Positions 14,479-22,424 of a stretch of 24,904 nt of DNA are shown piece by piece. The position numbers were made by a program, and so were the translations under genes. The notes under the pieces are model-generated. The model searched no databases and was not told where the DNA came from. It was given only the letters and a program-made list of their open reading frames with translations. Numbering within the stretch: the stretch's first letter is position 1; every line of letters starts with the position of its first letter. The DNA comes from an uncultured Clostridia bacterium (GTDB lineage: Bacteria > Bacillota > Clostridia > Oscillospirales > Acutalibacteraceae): assembly GCA_905236975.1 (NCBI GenBank), contig CAJOQU010000063.1, forward strand, positions 1 through 24,904. Direction: 5' to 3'.

Positions 14479-15142
14479 TGCGTTTTTCTGCAACCTCGCC
14501 CTGTCGTTTGTAGATGCTGTTTGCGGGGATTACGCCCCGAACCGAAGAAAGGGGATAGATATTGGTATTTTTCCCAATAATCGTGCCGGGATTCAGTACC
14601 GAGCCGCACCCTACCTCAACGTAGTCGCCCAAAATGGCGCCGAATTTTTTAAGACCGGTGGGGAGTTCCTCGCCGCACCCTTTGACCACGACAAGAGTTT
14701 TGTCTGACTTTACATTCGAGGTGATAGAGCCCGCGCCCATGTGTGCATGTGAACCCAAAACAGAATCCCCGACATAATTGTAATGGGGAACCTGCACCGT
14801 GTCGATCAAAATTACGTTTTTAAGCTCGGTCGAATTGCCCACTACGCAATGGTTGCCGATCAGGGCGCTGCCGCGAATAAAAGCACAGTGCCGCACCTCG
14901 GTATGCTCGCCGATGATGCAGGGCCCGGTAATCGAAGCGGTGGGAGCCACAACGGCGGACTTTGCCACCCAAATGTTTTCGCCCCGTTTATCGTAGACTG
15001 ACGGGTCAAGCCCGGGACCGATCTGTTTGATAAAATCCGCGATCCCGGCAAGCGCCTCAAACGGGTATTTCACCCTTTGCAATAACGGCGCGGCCAGAAC
15101 GTTTTCAAGGGAAAAAAGTTCTTTTACGGTGATGCCTTTCAA
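14468..15142 (-). CDS. Left-handed beta-helix protein, GlmU C-terminal-like
   Basis: The 224-residue product begins with a TTG codon: the only in-frame start after a stop, with AAAGGTG 7 bp upstream. Residues about 60-210 form hexapeptide repeats ([IV]-G-x4), for example IIGEHTEVRHC, ALIGNHCVVGNS, NYVGDSVLGSHAHMGAG and GTIIGKNTNI. This matches the acyltransferase-type beta-helix of UDP-GlcNAc pyrophosphorylase/GlmU, but the nucleotidyltransferase domain is absent. It may be a sugar acyltransferase or a regulatory trimer. It is the first gene of the minus-strand operon, directly behind the promoter at 15178-15206. Confidence 0.8.
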   Translation of the reverse strand: MKGITVKELFSLENVLAAPLLQRVKYPFEALAGIADFIKQIGPGLDPSVYDKRGENIWVAKSAVVAPTASITGPCIIGEHTEVRHCAFIRGSALIGNHCVVGNSTELKNVILIDTVQVPHYNYVGDSVLGSHAHMGAGSITSNVKSDKTLVVVKGCGEELPTGLKKFGAILGDYVEVGCGSVLNPGTIIGKNTNIYPLSSVRGVIPANSIYKRQGEVAEKRNVQ

Positions 15143-15177
15143 ACAATCACACCTTTCTGATTCTTATAAACAATCTC

Positions 15178-15206
15178 ATTATAACAGAGTATAGAAAATT
15201 TTTCAA
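15178..15206 (-). promoter_or_regulatory. Promoter of the six-gene minus-strand operon
   Basis: On the minus strand, TTGAAA (15201-15206) and TATAAT (15178-15183) are 17 bp apart and 35 bp before the TTG start. It is back to back with the SRP RNA promoter on the other strand. Confidence 0.85.
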
Positions 15207-15225
15207 GATTTTCTGTCTTTGGGAC

Positions 15226-15254
15226 TTGTAAATTTTATGAAAGTCATGTATAAT
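15226..15254 (+). promoter_or_regulatory. Promoter of the SRP RNA
   Basis: TTGTAA (15226-15231), a 17-bp spacer and TATAAT (15249-15254). Transcription should begin near 15261, just ahead of the SRP RNA sequence. It may also supply dnaX by read-through. Confidence 0.85.
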
Positions 15255-15260
15255 AAGATA

Positions 15261-15439
15261 AAGCTGGTTTGACTTTAACGACCGGCCGTAGATTTTGCGT
15301 ACCGAAGTGTGCGAATGGGCGGGTCCTGTGCGACGGGGCGCTGTGAACCATGTCAGGCGGGGAACCGAGCAGCATTAAGCGGATTGTCCCGTGCGCCGCA
15401 GTCAATCGGCTCATTCGTACACTTTGGCACGCAATTTTT
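15261..15439 (+). ncRNA. ffs: Signal recognition particle RNA (4.5S/scRNA)
   Basis: The universally conserved domain IV is present at 15352-15373: GTCAGG, a GGAA tetraloop closed by CGG/CCG, then AGCAGC. This is the Ffh binding site. A long helix joins the flanks: about 15294-15320 pairs with about 15409-15434, including GTGTGCGAATG against CATTCGTACAC. The 5' part (GCTGG 15263-15267 pairing with CCGGC 15282-15286) may be a small Alu-like fold. A T run ends the RNA at 15435-15439. Its position before dnaX is usual in Firmicutes. The ends are estimated from the promoter and T run. A protein frame runs open through it, but that is not a gene. Confidence 0.9.
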
Positions 15440-15466
15440 ATGAATTCGTTTTGTTGGAGGGGTACC

Positions 15467-17104
15467 GTGGCTTATCAGGCGCTATACCGCAAATACCGGC
15501 CGACCACTTTTTCTGAAGTCGTCGGGCAGGAGCATATCACCGAAACGCTGAAAAACGAACTGGCAAGCGGCAAAATCGTGCATGCCTATCTGTTCACCGG
15601 TACGCGCGGCACCGGTAAGACCAGCTGCGCCAAAATTTTGGCGAAGGCGGTCAACTGCCTGCAGCCGCAAAACGGCGATCCCTGCCTTGCGTGTGACAGC
15701 TGTTTGGCGGTAGCAAACGGGGAGAATACCGATATTGTGGAGATCGACGCCGCCTCCAACAACAGCGTAGACAGTATCCGCGATTTGCGTGATCGGGTAA
15801 ACTTTGCCCCATCTTCCTCAAAATACCGCGTTTATATCATTGACGAGGTGCATATGCTGACCATCAGCGCCTTTAACGCGCTGTTAAAAACATTGGAAGA
15901 ACCGCCGGCGCATGTCATCTTCATATTGGCCACCACCGAGGTGCATAAGCTGCCCGCCACGATCCTTTCCCGCTGTCAGCGGTTTGATTTTAAAAGGATC
16001 GAGGCCGAAAAGATTTGCGCCCATATTCAGGATATCGCTGAAAAAGAAGGCTTGACCGTAACGCCCGGCGCGGCGCGTTTGATTGCGGCGGCGGCTGACG
16101 GCGGCATGCGGGATGCGCTTTCTATCTTAGACCTGTGCGCCTCGGGTAATCGGGAAATTACGGAAGATACGGTGGAACATGTCTGCGGCATGGCGGGGGA
16201 CGACCATGTAGGCCGTTTGGCCGATGCGATCAAACAAGGGGATGCGCAAAGCGCACTGCTTTTGCTGGATAAGCTTTATGCCTCGTCGGTGGATATGCAG
16301 CGCCTTTTGTCGGAGCTTACCATGCACTACCGCGATCTGATGATTATGAAAACGGTCAAAACCGGTGAGCGCCCCATCGTCTGCTCGGCCTCCCGAATGA
16401 AGGTGTTGGAGCAACAGGCGGCTGATTACGATATCCGTGACATTTTGTATACCTTATCGCTTTTACAGGCAACAGCGCCGGCTATGCAAACCGGCAACCG
16501 TCGCTGCGAAATGGAAATGACCCTGATTAAGCTTTGCAATCCCGCCCTGGTTTCCGATATCACGGCGTTGGAAAAACGGGTTCGCCGGTTGGAAACCGGA
16601 ATGCCGCCTGCCACGGCGACGGCCGCAACGACCGCGCCGGAGCCAAAGGCCGCTTCCGATCTGCCGCCGACTATGCCGGACGGCAATATCGATGATGACG
16701 ATGATGAAATCCCCCTGCCGGAGGCTCCGCCCGAGGAAGCGCCGGTCAATGCCGTGCCTCACAAGGCTGTGCCGGAGCCATCGGGCGATGTTACGCCGGT
16801 GTCCGAATGGGGCGAGATCATCAGCGTTCTGAAAACCACTTGTCCGCTGATGGCAGGCGTTTTGCAGGACTCACAGGGCTATCTCAAAGGCGGGTATCTG
16901 TTGATCGATGCGAAAAACGATCAATTCCGCTCGCTGATCAACGGCGGCAATCCCTATTATCGTGACAGCATCCGTAAAGCCGCGCAAAGCGTATTGGGCG
17001 CGACCTATAAATTAGGACCTTACTCGGCCGCAGCCGCCGCAAAAGAAGAAAGCGATCCTCTGCGGGTGCTGGCCGAACGTTTAAAATTAGCACAAAAAGA
17101 CTAA
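15467..17104 (+). CDS. dnaX: DNA polymerase III subunits gamma/tau
   Basis: DnaX is the ATPase of the clamp loader and links the replication complex. GTG 15467 is preceded by GGAGG (15456-15460) at 6 bp and gives MAYQALYRKYRPTTFSEVVGQ, the family start; an upstream ATG at 15350 lies inside the SRP RNA and was rejected. The protein has 545 residues: Walker A GTRGTGKTS (45-53), zinc-module cysteines (C64, C73, C76, C79), DEVH (126-129) and LATTE sensor. After the AAA+ and collar domains, a Pro/Ala/acidic linker (about 410-470) leads to a short C-terminal domain. I saw no slippery A-run that would suggest programmed frameshifting. It heads the dnaX-ybaB-recR unit. Confidence 0.95.
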   Translation: MAYQALYRKYRPTTFSEVVGQEHITETLKNELASGKIVHAYLFTGTRGTGKTSCAKILAKAVNCLQPQNGDPCLACDSCLAVANGENTDIVEIDAASNNSVDSIRDLRDRVNFAPSSSKYRVYIIDEVHMLTISAFNALLKTLEEPPAHVIFILATTEVHKLPATILSRCQRFDFKRIEAEKICAHIQDIAEKEGLTVTPGAARLIAAAADGGMRDALSILDLCASGNREITEDTVEHVCGMAGDDHVGRLADAIKQGDAQSALLLLDKLYASSVDMQRLLSELTMHYRDLMIMKTVKTGERPIVCSASRMKVLEQQAADYDIRDILYTLSLLQATAPAMQTGNRRCEMEMTLIKLCNPALVSDITALEKRVRRLETGMPPATATAATTAPEPKAASDLPPTMPDGNIDDDDDEIPLPEAPPEEAPVNAVPHKAVPEPSGDVTPVSEWGEIISVLKTTCPLMAGVLQDSQGYLKGGYLLIDAKNDQFRSLINGGNPYYRDSIRKAAQSVLGATYKLGPYSAAAAAKEESDPLRVLAERLKLAQKD

Positions 17105-17245
17105 GTCTTCAGGCAATTGCGAAATAGATAATTTTGCAATTGCAATTCGTAATTATGATAAAATCCTTTTGAGTTTTTTAATGATTTACAAATAATTCCT
17201 AATTCCTCATTGCGATTGCATTTTGCAATCGCATAACTAAGTCTT
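17100..17245 (+). repeat. MITE-like element with 10-bp target duplication in the dnaX-ybaB gap
   Basis: ACTAAGTCTT occurs at 17100-17109 and again at 17236-17245, flanking 126 bp (17110-17235). The insert has related inverted ends: GCAATTGCGAAAT (17113-17125) and, near the right end, ATTTTGCAATCGC (17220-17232), whose complement differs at two positions. Each end also folds alone: left 17113-17125 with 17131-17143, right GCGATTGC 17212-17219 with GCAATCGC 17225-17232. The left duplication includes the dnaX TAA stop. Removing the insert and one duplicate leaves about 20 bp between dnaX and ybaB, a normal operon spacing. It encodes no protein. The right half recurs at 22334-22395. Confidence 0.8.
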
Positions 17246-17260
17246 AAGAAGGAGAACATT

Positions 17261-17602
17261 ATGAAAGTCAGAATTCCCAATTCCGGCGGTCCCGGCAACA
17301 TGAACCAAATGCTTAAACAGGCGCAAAAAATGCAGGAGGATATGGCGGCTTTGCAGGAAGACCTTGACCAACGTGAATATACCGCCGCGGCGGGCGGCGG
17401 TCTGGTTGAAGTCACTGTTGACGGCAAGCACCGTATTAAAAGCATTCAAATCAAACCCGAGGCGGTCGATCCCGATGATGTGGAGATGCTGGAAGATTTC
17501 ATCACCGTAGCCGTAAATGAGGCTGTCGACAACGCCATTAAAACCGCGGAAGACGAAATGGGCGCCATTACCGGCAGCTTGAATATGCCGGGACTGTTTT
17601 GA
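17261..17602 (+). CDS. ybaB: YbaB/EbfC nucleoid-associated protein
   Basis: The 113-residue product matches the YbaB family: a Met/Gln-rich first helix (NMNQMLKQAQKMQEDM), then the GGGLVEVTVDG turn and strand, and a C-terminal helical part ending GSLNMPGLF. YbaB forms dimers that bind DNA and coat the nucleoid. The ATG follows AAGGAG. Its place between dnaX and recR is the conserved Gram-positive order. Its ribosome binding site lies directly beyond the MITE-like insert, so the inserted hairpins are in its leader and could affect read-through from dnaX. Confidence 0.95.
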   Translation: MKVRIPNSGGPGNMNQMLKQAQKMQEDMAALQEDLDQREYTAAAGGGLVEVTVDGKHRIKSIQIKPEAVDPDDVEMLEDFITVAVNEAVDNAIKTAEDEMGAITGSLNMPGLF

Positions 17603-17604
17603 GT

Positions 17605-18207
17605 ATGGCCAACAATCCTATTGTACCCCTGAACGAGCTGATTGCGCAGTTCGAGCGTCTGCCCGGCATCGGCAAAAAAACGGCGCAGCGGCTTGCCTTC
17701 AGCATTTTGGAACAGCCGCCTGAACGCGCCGAGCAATTTGCCGCGGCGCTTTTGAACGCTCGCAAAAAGATTCATTTTTGCAAGGTTTGCCAGGCTTTTA
17801 CCGATTTGGATATCTGTTCAATTTGTGACGACGCTCAGCGTGATAAAAGCGTGATCTGTGTGGTCGCCGAGCCCAAGGACGTGATGGCTTTCGAACGTAC
17901 AAGGGAATATAACGGTCTGTACCATGTTTTACATGGGGTCATTTCACCGCTTGACGGCATCGGCCCCGAGCAGTTGCGCATCAAAGAGCTGATGGCGCGG
18001 CTTGGCTCGGGCGAAGTGACCGAAATTATCATGGCGACCAATCCCACGGTCGAGGGCGAGGCTACCGCCAGCTATCTTTCCCGCCTGATTAAGCCTATGA
18101 ATATCAAGGTTACACGACTGGCATACGGTATTCCCGTGGGCGGCGATTTAGAATATGCCGATGAATTTACGCTGGCCCGTGCGTTAGAGGGCAGAAACGA
18201 GATTTAA
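17605..18207 (+). CDS. recR: Recombination mediator protein RecR
   Basis: RecR with RecO/RecF loads RecA at single-strand gaps. The 200-residue length is typical. It has a helix-hairpin-helix LPGIGKKTAQRLAF (19-32), a four-cysteine zinc finger (C59, C62, C71, C74), a Toprim domain starting ICVVAEPKDVMAFERT (84-99), and the C-terminal region with TNPTVEGEATASYL and LAYGIPVGGDLEYAD. ATG 17605 is 3 bp after the ybaB stop; the in-frame TTG at 17599 would overlap ybaB. Ribosomal re-initiation from ybaB is likely because only a weak GGGA site precedes it. Confidence 0.97.
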   Translation: MANNPIVPLNELIAQFERLPGIGKKTAQRLAFSILEQPPERAEQFAAALLNARKKIHFCKVCQAFTDLDICSICDDAQRDKSVICVVAEPKDVMAFERTREYNGLYHVLHGVISPLDGIGPEQLRIKELMARLGSGEVTEIIMATNPTVEGEATASYLSRLIKPMNIKVTRLAYGIPVGGDLEYADEFTLARALEGRNEI

Positions 18208-18426
18208 ATGACACAAGAAAAAATAGATCGCATCAACGCGCTTGCCCGCAAACAAAAAACCGAGGGCTTAACCGAACAAGAAAAAGCCGAGCAGGCAGCT
18301 TTGCGCCGCGAATACATTGAGGCGTATAAGCAAAGCTTGGTCGCTCAACTGGAAAATACCTATCTTGTGGAGCCGGATGGCACCAAACGGAAGGTGAAAC
18401 GAAAAGATGAATCTTCTTCTCACTGA
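18208..18426 (+). CDS. DUF896 (YnzC family) small protein
   Basis: The 72-residue product matches DUF896: INALARKQKTEGLTEQEKAEQAALRREYIEAYKQSL is the family's helical hairpin, followed by a basic tail. The B. subtilis relative YnzC is a small soluble helical protein with an SOS-regulated relative (YneB-YnzC region), but its function is unknown. The ATG directly abuts the recR stop, with no gap, so it is translationally coupled. It overlaps the next gene by 20 bp. Confidence 0.9.
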   Translation: MTQEKIDRINALARKQKTEGLTEQEKAEQAALRREYIEAYKQSLVAQLENTYLVEPDGTKRKVKRKDESSSH

Positions 18427-19351
18427 TTGTGCCACGCTGGGCGAAGGGATCGACCTTTCCTGCTTTCAGGCATTCGGCGAAACACGGACATTTAAAAACA
18501 TCAGCCGTCGGCAGTTGTTAGATGCAGTGCCGTCGGCCGATGTCATTCTTTGCAATAAGACCCTGATCGATCGCGAAGTGCTTGACGCGGCAAAAAAACT
18601 GCGTTACATTGGTCTGTTTGCCACCGGCTGCAACAACATTGACCTAAAGGCGGCGGCTGAAAAAGGAATTGCGGTCTGTAACGCGGGCAGTTACTCCACC
18701 AACGCTGTGGTGCAGCAGGTCATGGGGTATATTTTATTGCATTACACCCGCATTCCACAGTACGATGCGTTTGTGAAAGCGGGCGGTTGGAAAAAATCCG
18801 AGGTTTTTTCGCCGTTGGTCTTTCAAAGCGATGAGGTGTTCGGCAAAACGCTCGGGATTGTCGGGTATGGGCATATCGGCCAGGCGCTGCGGAAGGCCGC
18901 CGAAGGTTTGGGTATGCGCGTGATTGTGTATACCCGCACGCCAAAACAAGGCGACGACACGGCTTTTGTCAGTTTTGAGACTCTGCTTGCACAAAGCGAT
19001 ATTGTCAGCATGCATTGTCCGTTAAACCCGCAAAGTGAAAAGATGATGAACGAACAGGCTTTTGCCGCCATGAAGGACGGCGCGTTTTTTATCAATACCG
19101 CACGAGGCGGCGTAGTGGACGAATCGGCGCTTCTGCACGCCCTGCAAAGCGGCAAGCTGTCGGGTGCGGCGGTTGATGTTTTAACGACCGAACCCATGGC
19201 ACAGGATTGCGTTTTGATGGATGCGCCCAACCTGATTTTCACCCCGCATACCGCCTGGGCGCCGCTTGCCACACGGCAAAGGCTGGTTTCCATTGTGTAT
19301 GATAATTTATCCGTCTTTTTAAACGGGGGACGGCGAAATCGTGTGGTTTGA
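18407..19351 (+). CDS. D-2-hydroxyacid dehydrogenase (hydroxypyruvate/glycerate type)
   Basis: The 314-residue protein shows the D-isomer-specific 2-hydroxyacid dehydrogenase layout: a flavodoxin-like substrate domain, the dinucleotide motif GYGHIG (153-158), and the catalytic residues R233 (NTARGG), E262 (TTEP) and H281 (TPHTAW). The substrate is probably hydroxypyruvate, glycerate or glyoxylate (HprA-like TPHTAWAP). At the end of the second Rossmann strand the residues are YTRT rather than the usual acidic residue, which hints at NADPH use (inference). ATG 18407 has AAGGTG 10 bp upstream. It overlaps the DUF896 gene and ends the operon; tspO is convergent 45 bp away. Confidence 0.92.
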   Translation: MNLLLTDCATLGEGIDLSCFQAFGETRTFKNISRRQLLDAVPSADVILCNKTLIDREVLDAAKKLRYIGLFATGCNNIDLKAAAEKGIAVCNAGSYSTNAVVQQVMGYILLHYTRIPQYDAFVKAGGWKKSEVFSPLVFQSDEVFGKTLGIVGYGHIGQALRKAAEGLGMRVIVYTRTPKQGDDTAFVSFETLLAQSDIVSMHCPLNPQSEKMMNEQAFAAMKDGAFFINTARGGVVDESALLHALQSGKLSGAAVDVLTTEPMAQDCVLMDAPNLIFTPHTAWAPLATRQRLVSIVYDNLSVFLNGGRRNRVV

Positions 19352-19396
19352 AATCGAAAAAACTGAGCCGGACTGCAAATTGTTTGTTCGCGCCGC

Positions 19397-19864
19397 TTAG
19401 TTCAGCATCGCAAAACCGATGTTTAAATACAAGGCGAAAAACAGCCAAAGCAAATAGGGGATCAGCAAAAGAGCCGCGCACTTTTTGATTTTGTTGAACT
19501 GCAAAAACAGCCGTGCGGTCAGTAAAATCAATAACACGATCCAAATCGCGGCAAACGTAAACCATTTGAGCCGGAAGAAAAATAGGCTCCAAAGCGCATT
19601 CAGTACAATTTGTACCCAATAAAAGCGCAAACTGCCGACATTGTCGCCTTCCCGGTCGATCATATACGCGGCAATGCCAAGTATCAGGTAAAGTATCCCC
19701 CAAACAATGGGAAAGGTGAGCGCGGGCGGTGAAAGCGGCGGCTTGACAAGCGGCGCATAAACGGCCGAGGCGTCTCCGCCGAGCATACCGCCTATAAAAC
19801 CGATCAACTGGGTCACGACAACGTAAAAAAGAAACTTTTTCAATGAGAATTTTTCTTGTTGCAT
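19397..19864 (-). CDS. tspO: TspO/MBR-family membrane protein
   Basis: TspO proteins are five-helix membrane proteins that bind porphyrins and other ligands. This 155-residue protein has about five hydrophobic segments. It carries the family signature KPPLSPPALTFPIVWGILYL and, further on, the tryptophan-rich WVQIVLNALWSLFFF block; the C-terminal LLWLFFALYLNIGFAML fits the last helix. The ATG follows GAGGAG. It stands alone on the minus strand, between the convergent dehydrogenase and the divergent pcrA. No operon partner for heme synthesis is next to it. Confidence 0.9.
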   Translation of the reverse strand: MQQEKFSLKKFLFYVVVTQLIGFIGGMLGGDASAVYAPLVKPPLSPPALTFPIVWGILYLILGIAAYMIDREGDNVGSLRFYWVQIVLNALWSLFFFRLKWFTFAAIWIVLLILLTARLFLQFNKIKKCAALLLIPYLLWLFFALYLNIGFAMLN

Positions 19865-19888
19865 ATTTTCATCTCCTCTTTTTACAAT
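19859..19888 (+). promoter_or_regulatory. Possible promoter of pcrA
   Basis: TTGCAT (19859-19864), 18-bp spacer, TACAAT (19883-19888), about 57 bp before the pcrA start. It overlaps the tspO start and ribosome binding site on the other strand, so the fit is plausible but not unique. Confidence 0.5.
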
Positions 19889-19944
19889 AGTATTGGCACT
19901 CTTTCCGAATTATACAACCAACTTTTCTGTTTTTGAGGTTTATC

Positions 19945-22317
19945 ATGGATTTTTTACAACTTAGACGTGCTGTTGTTCAGCAGTATTTCGGCAAAATGAA
20001 CGATCGCCAGTTTGAAGCGGTCACCACCGTGAACGGTCCGCTTTTGATTTTGGCGGGCGCCGGCAGCGGCAAGACCACGGTATTGGTCAACCGCATCGCC
20101 AATCTGGTCAAGTTTGGCAATGCGTATCAGTCGCTCGCTGTGCCGGACGTTTTGCCGCCCGGCGCCATACAGGCCGGGGAAGATTATTTGGCCGGTAAGA
20201 CCGATTATGTGCCTGACGGTGTATTTTCCGTTGCGCCTGTACCGGCATGGAATATTTTGGCCATCACCTTTACCAACAAAGCGGCGGATGAGTTGAAAGA
20301 GCGAATCGGCGCACGGCTGGGGGAGCGCGCGCAGGATATTTGGGCCGGCACCTTTCATTCGGTTTGCGGCAAAATTTTAAGGCGCTATGCCGATCTGCTT
20401 GGCTATACCTCGCATTTTACAATCTACGATACCGACGATCAGCGCCGCCTGATGAAAGATATTATGAAAAACGCCTCCATTGATGAAAAGGCTTTCCCCG
20501 TCAAAGCGGTGCTGTCGGCCATTTCTTCTGCGAAGGATCGGTTGAAAACCCCGGCACAGTTGAAGGAGGAAGCGGGTATTGACTACCGCAAACAGGTGGT
20601 AGCCGAGCTTTACCTCGCTTACCAAAATCATTTGCACCATGCCGACGCCATGGATTTTGACGATATGATCGTCAATACCGTAACGCTGCTGCAAAAGCAT
20701 GAGGATGTACTGGAGTATTACACCAAAAAATTTCGTTATGTGCTGGTGGATGAATACCAGGACACCAACTATGCCCAGTACGAACTGGTCAGTTTACTGG
20801 CGTCGGGTCAAAACAACCTCTGTGTGGTGGGGGACGATGATCAAAGCATCTACCGTTTTCGCGGTGCGACCATTGAAAATATTTTGAATTTTGAGGAGCA
20901 ATACCCCGCCGCAAAGGTCATTCGGTTGGAGCAGAACTACCGCTCCACCTCAACCATTTTAAAGGCCGCCAATGCGGTGATTCGCAACAATACGGGTCGT
21001 AAAGGCAAAACGCTTTGGACCGAAAACGGGGACGGCGGTCAGCTCACCGTACATACCGCCTCGGATGAGCGTGAGGAAGCGCGCTTTGTGGCCGACACCA
21101 TTTTAGACAATGTGCAAAACGGTGCAAAATACGCAGATCATGCGGTGCTTTATCGCATGAACGCGCTTTCAAATTCGCTGGAAAGTGTTTTTGCCCGCAG
21201 CGGAATACCGTACCGTGTGGTGGGGGGCTTGCGCTTTTACGACCGTAAAGAAGTGAAAGACGTCATTGCCTATTTACAACTGATCAACAACCATCAAGAC
21301 GATCTGCGCCTGCGCCGGATCATCAATGAGCCGAAGCGCGGCATCGGAATGGCTTCGATCGACCATGCCGCCGAAATCGCGGCACAGCTTGGTCTCTCAC
21401 TGTATGAGGTCATTGCCCACGCGGGGGATTATCCCATGCTGTCAAGAGCCGCCGCTAAGATGGCGGACTTCTGCGCGGTGATCGATCAGCTTTCCGACCT
21501 GATCGATCAGGTCTCGATTTCCGAATTGTTTGAGGAAGTGCTGGAAAAAACCGGCTACCGTGCCTCCTTGCTTGGCTCGCAGGAGGATTTGGAGCGACTG
21601 GAAAATGTGGATGAATTGTTGTCCACCATTGTGCAGTATGAGGAGGAAAACGACGAGCCTACGCTTTCCGGATTTTTGGAGCAGATCGCTTTATATACCG
21701 ATATTGATTCGCTGAACAGGCAAGAAGATTATGTGGTGCTGATGACCATTCACGCCGCAAAGGGATTAGAGTTTGACAATGTCTTTTTAATCGGCATGGA
21801 GGATGGAATTTTTCCGGGAAATCAGACCCTGTACGCGGGCCCCGATGAATTGGAAGAGGAACGTCGTTTGGCCTATGTGGCGATTACGCGGGCGAAAAAG
21901 CATCTTACCTTGACCAACGCTTATACCCGCATGATCTTCGGCACCACCAATCGCAATATGCCATCCCGCTTTTTGCGCGAAATTCCCGATGAATTGACCA
22001 ACAAAACCGGATTCACGCCGGAAGTCTACGCTGTCAAGCAGGTTTCCTGGAGTGATCGGCCGGCATATCGCGGCACGGTCGGTGCCAAATACGGGCAAAC
22101 CTATTCCGTTCAGGCGCAAAAGCATGAAACCGCAACCCGGTCCGAACCGGCGGTGCAATATGCCGCCGGGCAAAAGGTACGCCATAAGACCTTTGGCGAG
22201 GGTATGATCCTTTCGGCGAAGCCGATGGGGAATGATACTTTGCTTGAAATTGCTTTTGATAAGGTCGGCACGAAGCGGGTCATGGCCGCTTATGCAAAAT
22301 TAACACTTTTGTCATAA
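19945..22317 (+). CDS. pcrA: ATP-dependent DNA helicase PcrA/UvrD
   Basis: PcrA is the 3'-5' superfamily-1A helicase used in repair and plasmid rolling-circle replication. The 790-residue protein begins at ATG 19945, with GAGG 6 bp upstream. It has Walker A GAGSGKTT (38-45), motif Ia TFTNKAA (108-114), motif II DEYQDTN, motif III GDDDQSIYRFRGA, motif IV QNYRST, motif V TIHAAKGLEFD and motif VI VAITRAKK. The C-terminus (VRHKTFGEGMILSA) is the Tudor-like domain that binds RNA polymerase. A stretch of about 45 residues between motif I and Ia (about 58-101) is longer than in B. subtilis PcrA. It is the first of two plus-strand genes; the gap to the next holds a repeat copy. Confidence 0.96.
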   Translation: MDFLQLRRAVVQQYFGKMNDRQFEAVTTVNGPLLILAGAGSGKTTVLVNRIANLVKFGNAYQSLAVPDVLPPGAIQAGEDYLAGKTDYVPDGVFSVAPVPAWNILAITFTNKAADELKERIGARLGERAQDIWAGTFHSVCGKILRRYADLLGYTSHFTIYDTDDQRRLMKDIMKNASIDEKAFPVKAVLSAISSAKDRLKTPAQLKEEAGIDYRKQVVAELYLAYQNHLHHADAMDFDDMIVNTVTLLQKHEDVLEYYTKKFRYVLVDEYQDTNYAQYELVSLLASGQNNLCVVGDDDQSIYRFRGATIENILNFEEQYPAAKVIRLEQNYRSTSTILKAANAVIRNNTGRKGKTLWTENGDGGQLTVHTASDEREEARFVADTILDNVQNGAKYADHAVLYRMNALSNSLESVFARSGIPYRVVGGLRFYDRKEVKDVIAYLQLINNHQDDLRLRRIINEPKRGIGMASIDHAAEIAAQLGLSLYEVIAHAGDYPMLSRAAAKMADFCAVIDQLSDLIDQVSISELFEEVLEKTGYRASLLGSQEDLERLENVDELLSTIVQYEEENDEPTLSGFLEQIALYTDIDSLNRQEDYVVLMTIHAAKGLEFDNVFLIGMEDGIFPGNQTLYAGPDELEEERRLAYVAITRAKKHLTLTNAYTRMIFGTTNRNMPSRFLREIPDELTNKTGFTPEVYAVKQVSWSDRPAYRGTVGAKYGQTYSVQAQKHETATRSEPAVQYAAGQKVRHKTFGEGMILSAKPMGNDTLLEIAFDKVGTKRVMAAYAKLTLLS

Positions 22318-22333
22318 AATGATGATATTCATA

Positions 22334-22395
22334 ATTTACAATAATTCCTGATTTCTCATTCCTAATTCCTCATTGCGATTGCATTTCGCAATCGC
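22334..22395 (+). repeat. Second copy of the intergenic hairpin repeat, partial
   Basis: The 38 bp at 22358-22395 match 17195-17232 with a single difference, and the sequence upstream (ATTTACAATAATTCCT) is also shared. A 14-bp extra stretch (about 22350-22363) repeats the ATTCCT/ATTTCT pattern. GCGATTGC (22375-22382) and GCAATCGC (22388-22395) form a perfect 8-bp hairpin. The left end of the complete element is absent and no target duplication is evident. Confidence 0.8.
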
Positions 22396-22424
22396 CTATA
22401 CTGCGTAAAAAAGGGAGTATGTTT

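Noticed and set aside
15350..15466. N-terminal extension of dnaX
   Set aside because: It lies inside the conserved SRP RNA domain IV and helix, and the family start is at GTG 15467 with a good Shine-Dalgarno.
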